Origin: Salinispirillum sp049115955
GTDB taxonomy: Bacteria > Pseudomonadota > Gammaproteobacteria > Pseudomonadales > Natronospirillaceae
Length of the DNA stretch: 64,000 nucleotides
Assembly (NCBI GenBank): GCA_049115955.1
Contig: JAGDZJ010000018.1
Coordinates: 62,001-126,000 of the forward strand
Direction of reading: 5' to 3'
Positions 9,582-17,544 of this stretch are shown here, piece after piece. The notes beneath the pieces were generated by a model that ran no database searches, was not told where the DNA came from, and saw nothing but the letters and a program-made list of their open reading frames with translations. Numbering within the stretch: position 1 is the first letter of the stretch; every line of letters begins with the position of its first letter. Made by a program: the position numbers and the translations under genes.

Positions 9582-9641
9582 GTAGGGCGGCGTGTTTACA
9601 CCCGCCACCGAACCGCTGCGGGTGTAAACACACCGCCCTAC
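9582..9641. repeat. 24-bp inverted repeat, REP-like intergenic palindrome
   Basis: The arms at 9582-9605 and 9618-9641 are reverse complements with one mismatch in 24 and a 12-base spacer. The ends read GTAGGGCGG...CCGCCCTAC, resembling GTAGGG-type palindromes that are scattered between genes in many proteobacterial genomes. It lies between the convergent nhaP2 and yajQ genes, so it could also end transcription. I saw no second copy in this window. Confidence 0.75.
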
Positions 9642-9664
9642 TGCCGAGATCATAATTGCTTGTA

Positions 9665-10150
9665 TCAGTCGCGAAAGTTCTCGAACTGCAACGGCAACGC
9701 TATGTCTGCTTTGCGTAACATAGCGATGGTTTCCTGCAACTCGTCACGCTTTTTACCGGTCACACGTACCTTGTCGCCCTGAATAGAAGCCTGCACTTTA
9801 ATTTTGCTTTCCTTGATCAACTTGACGATTTGCTTAGCCGTCGGCTGATCAATGCCCTGCTTGAACGTCATATTGAGGGAAAACGTCTTACCGCTGTGTA
9901 CGGGCTCGTCTTCAATATCCACACCCGATGCGTCGACACCGCGTTTGACGCATGCGCCACGGAACAACTCTTCCATTTGCCGCACTTGGAAATCCGACTG
10001 TGTTTTCAGGGTTACCGTCAGTTCTTTCAGTTCAATGCTGGTTTCAACACCGCGAAAATCAAATCGTGTACCCAATTCACGCGTTGCGTTTTCCACCGCA
10101 TGGCGCAATTCAACTTCATCGACTTCAGAGACGATATCAAAGGTTGGCAT
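9665..10150 (-). CDS. yajQ: YajQ family nucleotide-binding protein (c-di-GMP effector family)
   Basis: 161 aa, full length for the family (PF04461). The N-terminus MPTFDIVSEVD and the segment FDFRGVE are diagnostic. Some members bind cyclic di-GMP and act with a partner transcription factor; E. coli YajQ binds nucleotides, and its role is uncertain. The gene stands alone, convergent with nhaP2 across a palindromic repeat. Two GGDEF/EAL proteins are encoded elsewhere in the window, but no direct link can be seen. Confidence 0.93.
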   Translation of the reverse strand: MPTFDIVSEVDEVELRHAVENATRELGTRFDFRGVETSIELKELTVTLKTQSDFQVRQMEELFRGACVKRGVDASGVDIEDEPVHSGKTFSLNMTFKQGIDQPTAKQIVKLIKESKIKVQASIQGDKVRVTGKKRDELQETIAMLRKADIALPLQFENFRD

Positions 10151-10436
10151 GTTTCACCTGTCCATATTATCCAATTAAATCTGCGCCGAATTGTAGCACG
10201 AGCGCGGTAGTTGTGCGCCACAGGATGCATTTTCAGTGATCATCACAGACGTGTGGAAACCCGCACATACAGATGGTTGACCGATCACCACCCCGCATCG
10301 CTGGACAGTTCGGCCATACAGTATATCTTTATAGGAAGCGGGTTTGCCTCAAAAGGGCATCCTCCGTTTGAGATAACACAAACCCTATCTCGTACGCAGC
10401 GGTGATCCTGCTGCCAATTACACAGGAACAATAATA

Positions 10437-11507
10437 ATGAGTGTTTTCGCCCACCCCGATTTCGACCACCACGAGCAAGTCAACTTCGTCAGTGATAAGG
10501 CATCTGGCTTGAAGGCCATCATTGCAGTTCATAACACCAACCTAGGTTATGCACTTGGCGGCACACGCTTCTTTCCCTATCCCAATGACGATGCCGCCTT
10601 AACCGACGCCCTGCGCTTGTCACGTGGCATGTCCTATAAAAGTGCCATGGCACGTTTGGCATTGGGTGGTGGTAAATCGGTGATCATTGGCAATCCACAG
10701 ACGGATAAAAGCCCCAAATTATTGCGCGCCTTTGGGCGTGCTCTGGAAGGTATGGGCGGACACTACGTGGCAGCGGAGGATTCCGGCACTTCCGTCGCAG
10801 ACATGAAAATCATTCACGAGGTTACGGAACACGTCTCTGGGCATCACGAAAAAAAGGACGCAGACGGCAGCGTACGATCAGGCGATCCGTCTCCGGCAAC
10901 GGCCTATGGATGTTTTGTGGGCATCAAGGCCGCCGTAGAGCATCGTTTGCACCGCACTGACCTCCAAGGCTTGGTTGTCGGTATCCAAGGCCTTGGCAGC
11001 GTTGGCTATCGCCTAGCCAGACTATTACACGAGGCGGGCGCACGCCTTTTGGTTACCGACATCAATAACACCGTGCTGCAGCAAGCAGAAAAAGAATTTG
11101 ACGCTCGCGTTCTTTCGCCGGACCAACTCCATCGAGAGCCCATGGACGTATTTGCGCCCTGTGCTTTGGGTGGCGCCGTCAACCCGAACACCTTGGCGGT
11201 GTTGCAAACCAGCGTTATAGCGGGAGCAGCCAACAACCAACTGGACCAACCCGAAACGGGCGAACTTCTGCACCAACGTGGCATCTGCTACGCCCCCGAT
11301 TACGTGATCAACGCTGGGGGCATCATCGACATCTTTTACGAACGCCAAGGTACGCATGAGCCTGAGCGCGTCAACGCGCACATTGAAGGCATTCACGGCA
11401 CCTTGACGGAGATATTCCAGCGCTCCGCCGCCACTGGCACCGCCAACAGCGCACTGGCCGATGCCATTGCGCGCGAGCGACTGTCAGGTATTGGAAAGGC
11501 TTTGTAA
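10437..11507 (+). CDS. Leu/Phe/Val/Glu-type amino-acid dehydrogenase
   Basis: 356 aa, the length of leucine dehydrogenases. The family carries out NAD-dependent oxidative deamination of branched-chain or aromatic amino acids. The substrate-binding and catalytic segment MSYKSAMARLALGGGKSVI is present, with EDSGTS, the DPSPATAYG motif and a Rossmann turn (GIQGLGSVG) near 182. Near the end, PDYVINAGGIID is typical of leucine dehydrogenase. Exact substrate cannot be settled from sequence. The gene is apparently monocistronic. Confidence 0.88.
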   Translation: MSVFAHPDFDHHEQVNFVSDKASGLKAIIAVHNTNLGYALGGTRFFPYPNDDAALTDALRLSRGMSYKSAMARLALGGGKSVIIGNPQTDKSPKLLRAFGRALEGMGGHYVAAEDSGTSVADMKIIHEVTEHVSGHHEKKDADGSVRSGDPSPATAYGCFVGIKAAVEHRLHRTDLQGLVVGIQGLGSVGYRLARLLHEAGARLLVTDINNTVLQQAEKEFDARVLSPDQLHREPMDVFAPCALGGAVNPNTLAVLQTSVIAGAANNQLDQPETGELLHQRGICYAPDYVINAGGIIDIFYERQGTHEPERVNAHIEGIHGTLTEIFQRSAATGTANSALADAIARERLSGIGKAL

Positions 11508-11566
11508 TTAGCATACTGTAAGACCCGTTTCGACGTCCCTTTTTCTGTATTGTGCGGAGATTTACA

Positions 11567-12124
11567 ATGCAGCTTTTTGGCAGCTACACCTCACCCTTTG
11601 TGCGCCATTGTCGTATCGCGCTGATCGAAACTGGCCTAGATTGTGAGTTCGTCGAGACGGACTACGCAGAGAGTGCTCGACGGTCACCGACAAAGAAAGT
11701 GCCCTACCTGCAAGACGAAGACATAATGCTGTTTGATTCTTGTTCGATATTGAAATATTTGCGCGAAAAAGCAGGCGGTACTTTTCTGGCTGATGTAAAA
11801 GAATACGACCGTTTCAGCATGGTGAACACGGCATTGGATGCGACGGTGAACCTGTTTTTGCTAGAGAAAGAAGGCGTTACACCCGAGAATAACCAATACC
11901 TCAAGCGCCAACAGGCTCGGGTTGTATCCAGTGTTGAGGAAATGAACCGTTTCAAATTGCCCGTGCAAGCGCCTTACAATGACGCTGAATTACGGGTAGC
12001 GTGTTTCATCGACTGGATACTGTTCCGTAACCGGCTGGATCTAACGCCCTACCCTGAATTAACTCAATTTGTTGCTCAAGCTCACCGTTATGAGCCTTTC
12101 CACGCCACAAGACCACCACAATAG
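11567..12124 (+). CDS. Glutathione S-transferase-like protein
   Basis: 185 aa from the ATG at 11567, chosen because GGAGA lies six bases before it; a GTG at 11552 would add five residues but has no such site. The N-terminus (MQLFGSYTSPFVRHCRIAL, KKVPYL, DSCSILKYL) is a thioredoxin-like GST domain. The helical C-terminal half is short for the family. Substrate is unknown. It converges on the acyltransferase gene, and a GC-rich hairpin (12132-12158) between them has no T-tract. Confidence 0.8.
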   Translation: MQLFGSYTSPFVRHCRIALIETGLDCEFVETDYAESARRSPTKKVPYLQDEDIMLFDSCSILKYLREKAGGTFLADVKEYDRFSMVNTALDATVNLFLLEKEGVTPENNQYLKRQQARVVSSVEEMNRFKLPVQAPYNDAELRVACFIDWILFRNRLDLTPYPELTQFVAQAHRYEPFHATRPPQ

Positions 12125-12160
12125 CGATTCAGAGGGCGGCTCGTCAGCGCCGCCACTCAA

Positions 12161-13594
12161 CTACAGTTCTGCGTCTAGTTCGGGGTCGCCATAGCGTTCG
12201 TCCAGCAACTGCAACCGATACACTATTTCCTGCCGCTCTTCGTGCAGCAAGTTGATCAAATTTGCATTGGTGTGAAAGAAAGTACGGACGAGAATTTTGT
12301 CACGGTATTGGGTTATATGGCCGCGATAACGCAGGCACAGCAAGCCGGTAGGCGGCAGCAGTCCGATATAAATCAAGCTGGTGCTCAAGTCACGTTCGGT
12401 GAACTGCCACAACCAAAGCCAACAGAGGAAATAGAAACCCACGAACGTGAGCGTCCCGACACCAAAATAAGCGAAGGTGCGTACCGCCTCATCCTGAAAT
12501 CGCCGACTGATGATTTTGGTGACAAAATACGGCAAGAAGTTGTGCACCAAACCAAAAAAAGCGACCGGTGCCATCAGTACCGCATACAGCGTCATGCGCA
12601 AGCGAATCAATCGCTCACGAATGGGTTGCGCAAAACTCTGCTTCAAATCTTCCTTCAGATGCGTTTGCCGCAAGTGCGCCTTGTATCGATCAACTCGGTT
12701 ACGCAGGTCTTCCACCAGTTCCGGCTCTGCCACCGATGCACGTGACAGCGCATCATTTAACGAACGCCGCCCTTCAAAAATTGCCGATAGTGAATCGTGG
12801 TTCACCGATGCTGGCCGAAACCACGCCCGAGTTTTCTCGAGGGTTCGACGTAATATACCCCAGCTACGACGCGCTACTCGCGCTTCAATTGGCTCGTTGA
12901 TCGCCTCGTGGTAGACGGCTCCCAGATCCTCCACCAATTGCCCCAATCGCAAGTCGGAAATGTGCATAGCTTCTTTGCGCAGGGCTTGTTCGACATCATT
13001 AGTCAGTGTCCGAATGGCCAGCTTACGGTCTTTTTGGTGCATCTCGGCGTAATCGGCGACCTTGATCGGTGCACCGAAACGCAGTAGCGCCGCCGATAAA
13101 AACAACTCGCGATTTTCAAAGTTTATCCCCACCGGGATGATCTGTAACCCTAGGGAGTAGTTGTGCCGCGCTTCAGCCGCCAACGCCATGCGTGCGGTAC
13201 CGCTTCTCAGGTTGGCCACTTGCAACGCTGGGGAATTCCGGCCTTCAGGAAAAATACCAATGCAACCACCACGATCCAGCAGGTCATAGACGTGCTTAAA
13301 GGTATTTTCGTTGTCATCCGCTCGAGTCCCGCGGTTAATAGGGATCGCGCCGATACGACGGTATAAAGAGGCCAGTATAGGAGAACGAAAAAGCTCGCTT
13401 TTGGCCAAATAGTGCACTTGTCGTGGCAGCTCGATACTCAAAAGTATTGAGTCCAACAACGAGCTCGGGTGATTAGCCGCGAGAATTGTGGGGCCGTCTT
13501 CTGGCACTAGGTCTTTGCCAATGGAGCGCACCTCAACAAAATACAGGTGTGATGCCAAACGAAAGATATGACGGAAGAAGTTGTAGAGACGCAT
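12161..13594 (-). CDS. PlsC-type acyltransferase with C-terminal membrane segments
   Basis: 477 aa. The N-terminal half is a phospholipid/glycerol acyltransferase domain. The catalytic box is ANHPSSLLD near residues 40-48, with five residues between His and Asp as in the NHPNxxxD subfamily, and the substrate-binding box is GIFPEGRNS near 114. A charged helical middle follows, then about three hydrophobic segments at 340-430. The enzyme is probably a lysophospholipid or related lipid acyltransferase at the inner membrane; acceptor and donor are unknown. It appears monocistronic. Confidence 0.82.
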   Translation of the reverse strand: MRLYNFFRHIFRLASHLYFVEVRSIGKDLVPEDGPTILAANHPSSLLDSILLSIELPRQVHYLAKSELFRSPILASLYRRIGAIPINRGTRADDNENTFKHVYDLLDRGGCIGIFPEGRNSPALQVANLRSGTARMALAAEARHNYSLGLQIIPVGINFENRELFLSAALLRFGAPIKVADYAEMHQKDRKLAIRTLTNDVEQALRKEAMHISDLRLGQLVEDLGAVYHEAINEPIEARVARRSWGILRRTLEKTRAWFRPASVNHDSLSAIFEGRRSLNDALSRASVAEPELVEDLRNRVDRYKAHLRQTHLKEDLKQSFAQPIRERLIRLRMTLYAVLMAPVAFFGLVHNFLPYFVTKIISRRFQDEAVRTFAYFGVGTLTFVGFYFLCWLWLWQFTERDLSTSLIYIGLLPPTGLLCLRYRGHITQYRDKILVRTFFHTNANLINLLHEERQEIVYRLQLLDERYGDPELDAEL

Positions 13595-13834
13595 TCCTTA
13601 AACTCTTGATGACGTTCCGGTGGTAATTGGGGGCATTCGGCCCTCTTTAAAGCATGAAATCAGCCGATAAGTGTTTCTGTATACACTATTCGTACCCGTT
13701 GATCGACTGCCGCTCTGTATAGGAAAAGTCTATCTTTGACTTTTTCTAACAACAATTTCTGGTCTAAGATGCCTTGCCTCAGCGCGCTGAGGTCGCCACA
13801 ATGCGGTTAATTCACCTCATAAAGGTAGTCATTC

Positions 13835-14545
13835 GTGTTTCTTGACCCCTACTTCGAACAACAGAATCAGCAGATCGTTATATCAGCAGAACAAGCGAGC
13901 GCTTTCGCGAAGGACGTTGCTGGCGACTTTAACCCCATCCACAACGTTGATTCTAAACGTTTTTGCGTGCCGGGGGATCTGTTGTTTGCAGTGGTGCTAA
14001 GTCATTACGGACTGAGCCAGTCCATGTCCGTTCGGTTTTCCGGCATGGTCGGCGCCGACGTGCCATTGATTTTGCCCAGCCAAGACACGGGTACCATCGA
14101 TATTTTAGACACCGCTGGAAAGGCTTATTTGCACGTCGAACATGCAGGCGACACCAGCCATGATGCGGCGCAGATTGAAGCATTTACGCGTGAATACGTC
14201 TCTTTTTCGGGGCAGAACTTCCCCTTCATCATGGTTCCTATGATGGACGCTAAAGGCGTTATGTTTAATCCTAAACGCCCGCTGGTCATCTATGAAAGCA
14301 TGGCGTTTGAACTGAGCAGCATTGACTTCCAAGCGCCAAAGCTTGAGTTAGCAGGCACAGAACTGACGATTAATGGTCGCCGTGGGGATGCAGAGTTCCG
14401 CTTCAACATTACCGCGCAAGGCAAAACGGTCGGTACGGGCATTAAGAATCTGATCATTTCAGGGTTACAACCGTTCAACGGCGAAGAAATGGACGCCGTC
14501 ATACATGATTTCAATGCTGCGAAAGATGCCTATCTGAAGCGCTAG
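13835..14545 (+). CDS. DUF3581 family protein
   Basis: 236 aa, soluble, no signal peptide or membrane segment. It matches my recollection of the DUF3581 family of gammaproteobacteria. The segment GDFNPIHN near 30 resembles the DFNPIH active-site motif of MaoC/hot-dog hydratases, suggesting a hot-dog fold that handles an acyl or similar ligand, though no activity is established. It stands alone before gap and is followed by a perfect 13-bp stem-loop. Confidence 0.8.
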   Translation: MFLDPYFEQQNQQIVISAEQASAFAKDVAGDFNPIHNVDSKRFCVPGDLLFAVVLSHYGLSQSMSVRFSGMVGADVPLILPSQDTGTIDILDTAGKAYLHVEHAGDTSHDAAQIEAFTREYVSFSGQNFPFIMVPMMDAKGVMFNPKRPLVIYESMAFELSSIDFQAPKLELAGTELTINGRRGDAEFRFNITAQGKTVGTGIKNLIISGLQPFNGEEMDAVIHDFNAAKDAYLKR

Positions 14546-14566
14546 AAAACTGCTGCACAGATACAT

Positions 14567-14603
14567 TGCTCGTCGGATACCACTTTTCCTTATCCGACGA
14601 GCA
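14567..14603 (+). terminator. Stem-loop after the DUF3581 gene
   Basis: A perfect 13-bp stem (TGCTCGTCGGATA with its complement at 14591-14603) encloses an 11-base loop. There is no long T-run after it, so it is a possible terminator or an mRNA 3' stabiliser for the gene ending at 14545. Confidence 0.6.
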
Positions 14604-14714
14604 TATTCACTATCACTCCCCTTTATTTGCCAAGCGCTCGGTCAAAACGCATACTACGCGCGCGTGAAAACGCACCCTCCTATCAACCTATAATAAATTT
14701 ATGAGGTAGCCTTA

Positions 14715-16169
14715 GTGAGCGACCGCATCGAAGACTCCCATCTGGACCAATGGCAAGAACGTGAAGCGATTGCCGAAAACCTGATCCCTCTGATTGGCCA
14801 ACTGTATCGTCAGTTCAACGTGGTAACGTCGCTGTTTGGGCGCGCCATGGTCAACCGTTCCGTAATGCGCATCATTAAAGACCACCGGTTCGTTCGCCAC
14901 ATTGAGGGCGAAGAACTGGACGTCGCGTTGACCGAGCGCCTGCTACAGGCGTTAATTCGTCTTAATCCCGGCCCGGCGCATATTGATGTGGGCAAACTCG
15001 CCACACAGTTCCGCAAAGAAGCCCATAACGACCTTGATGCCTTCCTGCGTACTGAACTGGCCAGCATAGTCGACCAGCACGACACCGTTGCACCCGGCGG
15101 CGAATCACAAGACGTGGTGTTGTATGGTTTTGGCCGCATCGGTCGCTTGCTGGCGCGCATCATGGTGGAGAAAGCTGGCGGCGGTAACAAGTTGCGACTG
15201 CGTGCAGTCGTCGTGCGAGGCGGCAAGCCAGGCGACTTACAAAAACGTGCCAGCCTGTTGCGCCGTGACTCCGTGCATGGCCCGTTTCACGGGACTATTC
15301 AGGTTGATGAAGCCAACAGTTCCCTGATCGTTAACGGCAACTTCATTCGCTTCATCTACGCCAACAGCCCGGCCGAGGTGGACTACAGCAAGTTCGGCAT
15401 TAACGATGCTCTCGTGGTCGACAACACCGGTGTATGGCGTGATGCGGAAGGCTTGGGCAAACACCTAGAGTGCAAAGGCAGTAAAAAAGTACTGCTGACG
15501 GCACCGGGTAAAGGCGAACTGAAAAACATCGTGTTTGGAGTGAACCACCAAGACATCGCAGACAGCGATACCATATTGTCTGCGGCCTCGTGCACCACCA
15601 ATGCGATTGTACCCGTGTTGAAAGCCTTAAATGATAAGTTCGGCGTGGTGGAAGGTCATGTCGAAACGGTGCATTCGTACACCAACGACCAGAACCTGAT
15701 TGACAACTTCCACAGCGGTGAACGCCGTGGTCGCTCCGCTCCTCTGAACATGGTGTTGACGGAGACGGGAGCCGCAAAAGCGGTCGCAAAAGCATTGCCT
15801 GAATTAGCGGGCAAGTTGACCGGCAACGCCATTCGCGTCCCGACCGCCAACGTATCCATGGCGATCCTGAATCTGACGTTGAATCAGGCTGTCGATAAAG
15901 ACGAGCTGAATGAGTATCTGCGTTGGGCCTCCATTTACTCGCCGATGCAGAAGCAGATCGACTTTGTTGATTCGCCAGAAGTGGTGTCGAGTGATTTTGT
16001 CGGCAATCGCCATGCCGGTATCGTTGATGGCAAAGCCACGATTACCAACGACAAGCGTATTGTGCTGTATGTTTGGTACGACAACGAGTTCGGCTACAGT
16101 TGCCAAGTTGTGCGCGTTCTACAGCGTTTAGCGAAGCTGCAGGTTAAGGTATTCCCGCACGATCATTGA
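14715..16169 (+). CDS. gap: Glyceraldehyde-3-phosphate dehydrogenase, N-terminally extended type
   Basis: 484 aa, about 130 residues longer than classical GAPDH. The extra N-terminal helical domain is typical of a second GAPDH in Pseudomonas-like bacteria. The NAD-binding motif GFGRIGR is at 138-144 and the catalytic Cys293 is in ASCTTNAIV. The enzyme interconverts glyceraldehyde-3-phosphate and 1,3-bisphosphoglycerate; a gluconeogenic bias is possible but not visible. The start is GTG at 14715, with GAGG eight bases before it. A TATAAT at 14689-14694 is a likely -10. A strong terminator follows. Confidence 0.93.
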   Translation: MSDRIEDSHLDQWQEREAIAENLIPLIGQLYRQFNVVTSLFGRAMVNRSVMRIIKDHRFVRHIEGEELDVALTERLLQALIRLNPGPAHIDVGKLATQFRKEAHNDLDAFLRTELASIVDQHDTVAPGGESQDVVLYGFGRIGRLLARIMVEKAGGGNKLRLRAVVVRGGKPGDLQKRASLLRRDSVHGPFHGTIQVDEANSSLIVNGNFIRFIYANSPAEVDYSKFGINDALVVDNTGVWRDAEGLGKHLECKGSKKVLLTAPGKGELKNIVFGVNHQDIADSDTILSAASCTTNAIVPVLKALNDKFGVVEGHVETVHSYTNDQNLIDNFHSGERRGRSAPLNMVLTETGAAKAVAKALPELAGKLTGNAIRVPTANVSMAILNLTLNQAVDKDELNEYLRWASIYSPMQKQIDFVDSPEVVSSDFVGNRHAGIVDGKATITNDKRIVLYVWYDNEFGYSCQVVRVLQRLAKLQVKVFPHDH

Positions 16170-16191
16170 TTGGTTGCATAGCCTTAAATAG

Positions 16192-16228
16192 AAGGCATGC
16201 GGGGTGACTCGCATGCCTTTTTGTTTTT
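16192..16228 (+). terminator. Rho-independent terminator of gap
   Basis: AAGGCATGCG and CGCATGCCTT form a 10-bp stem with an eight-base loop, followed by TTTTGTTTTT. Confidence 0.92.
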
Positions 16229-16326
16229 CGTGTGTTCGAGCTTGCACATTTGATCATCAGACCGTCACAGTAATTTGCTACACTACCCTCCTGACTTACA
16301 TATGCCCTACGAACCACAAGGAAACC

Positions 16327-17079
16327 ATGAAGATTCTCGCGGATACGCACTCGCATACTGTCGCCAGCACACACGCTTACAGCACCGTCCATGACTACTT
16401 TCAGATAGCTCGCGAAAAAGGCTTGCAGTTGTTCAGCCTGACCGATCATGCGCCGACCATGCCTGACGGCGCGCATCCTTGGCATTTTGGTAACCGGAAA
16501 GTCATACCTCGCGTAGTCAACGGCGTTGCTGCGCTGCGCGGCATCGAAGCGAACATCCTGCCGCCTGATGGCGGGCTTGATATCGCCGATGGCATGCTGC
16601 CATTTCTCGACTTCGCCATTGCCAGCTTTCATGAACCGGTCTTTCCGCCGACCGATGAACGCAATCATACCGCCGCGGTAATCAAAGCCATCAGTAGCGG
16701 TAAATGCCAAATCGTTGGGCACCCCGGCAACCCGAGCTATCCTATCAACCAAGAAGAAGTAGTCCGTGCTGCGCGTGACAACAATGTCGTTCTAGAGATA
16801 AACAACAGCTCTTTTGTGGCGTCACGACTGGGCAGCGAGCCGCAGTGCATTCGCTTAATGGAGTTGGTGGATAGACTCGACTGGAAAGTATCCTTCGGCA
16901 GTGATGCCCATATTGCGTACAGCGTGGGGGACTTCAGCACCAGCATTGCCAAAGCCAAGGCCATTGGGTTCCCCATAGAACGTATCGTGAATCGCGACGC
17001 GCCGACGTTCTTGCGCTTTCTCAGTGAGCACGGAAAAACGACGGAAGCCGAGCTGTCAGAGTGGCTAGCCACGCTGTAA
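16327..17079 (+). CDS. ycdX: PHP-domain phosphatase, YcdX family
   Basis: 250 aa from the ATG at 16327, which has AAGGAA just upstream and starts the canonical MKILADTHSHT. The frame runs upstream to 16204 through the gap terminator and is not coding there. Metal-binding motifs of the PHP fold are seen: DTHSHT, the LTDHAP segment, HEP near 103, VGHPGNPS and GSDAH near 196. YcdX-type enzymes are trinuclear zinc phosphatases of unknown natural substrate. The gene is monocistronic, downstream of the gap terminator. Confidence 0.9.
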   Translation: MKILADTHSHTVASTHAYSTVHDYFQIAREKGLQLFSLTDHAPTMPDGAHPWHFGNRKVIPRVVNGVAALRGIEANILPPDGGLDIADGMLPFLDFAIASFHEPVFPPTDERNHTAAVIKAISSGKCQIVGHPGNPSYPINQEEVVRAARDNNVVLEINNSSFVASRLGSEPQCIRLMELVDRLDWKVSFGSDAHIAYSVGDFSTSIAKAKAIGFPIERIVNRDAPTFLRFLSEHGKTTEAELSEWLATL

Positions 17080-17242
17080 AGAGCAAGCAGGCTCAAGGCA
17101 TCCAGGCCCCTATAGATTAGTTAAATTCATCCATCGCGTGAAAATCAATCGTTTGTTGCAATGCTCGGCACCTCCTATCATAGCGTCATTCCTGATCAGT
17201 CAACGTCAGGCAAGAACCTAATCAATCCATGAGGAACCGAAC

Positions 17243-17431
17243 ATGAAAAACACCAACGAAACGAACTTAGTGATGAACGCTTGGGGCGAAGTGGATGTAG
17301 CATACTACGAAGCCGTAGCGCGTAAAATGCGTGCAGAAGCAATGGCCGAACTGTCTTCTAAAGCATTCAAAGCTGTTGCTCAGCGCATTCGCCAACTGTT
17401 TGCACCGGCTCGCGTTGCTACCAGCGCCTAA
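17243..17431 (+). CDS. Small (62 aa) helical protein, possibly RSP_7527-like
   Basis: The ATG has GAGGAA eight bases upstream, a good ribosome-binding site. The protein is charged and helix-forming (YYEAVARKMRAEAMAE, then FKAVAQRIRQLF) with a basic amphipathic C-terminal helix. This pattern recalls the small RSP_7527/DUF1127-like proteins, some of which are stress induced or RNA linked, but the match is weak. A terminator stem overlaps the stop codon, supporting a genuine short transcript. Confidence 0.7.
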   Translation: MKNTNETNLVMNAWGEVDVAYYEAVARKMRAEAMAELSSKAFKAVAQRIRQLFAPARVATSA

Positions 17432-17445
17432 TTCTAGGCGCTTTT
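17423..17445 (+). terminator. Terminator overlapping the stop codon of the 62-aa gene
   Basis: AGCGCCTA (17423-17430) and TAGGCGCT (17435-17442) pair perfectly around a four-base loop, followed by TTTT. The stop codon lies inside the stem. Confidence 0.8.
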
Positions 17446-17544
17446 GCCGCAGTAAGATTAAACGCGATAAAATTGAGCTAAGGGGTTCTGACCGTCAGAA
17501 TAAGAACATACCCCGCTCCCTCCCCTCTTCCGCGAAGCTAATAC

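Noticed and set aside
16204..16326. Extended N-terminus of the YcdX-type phosphatase
   Set aside because: The extra 41 codons run through the gap terminator hairpin and are not protein-like; a good ribosome site precedes 16327.
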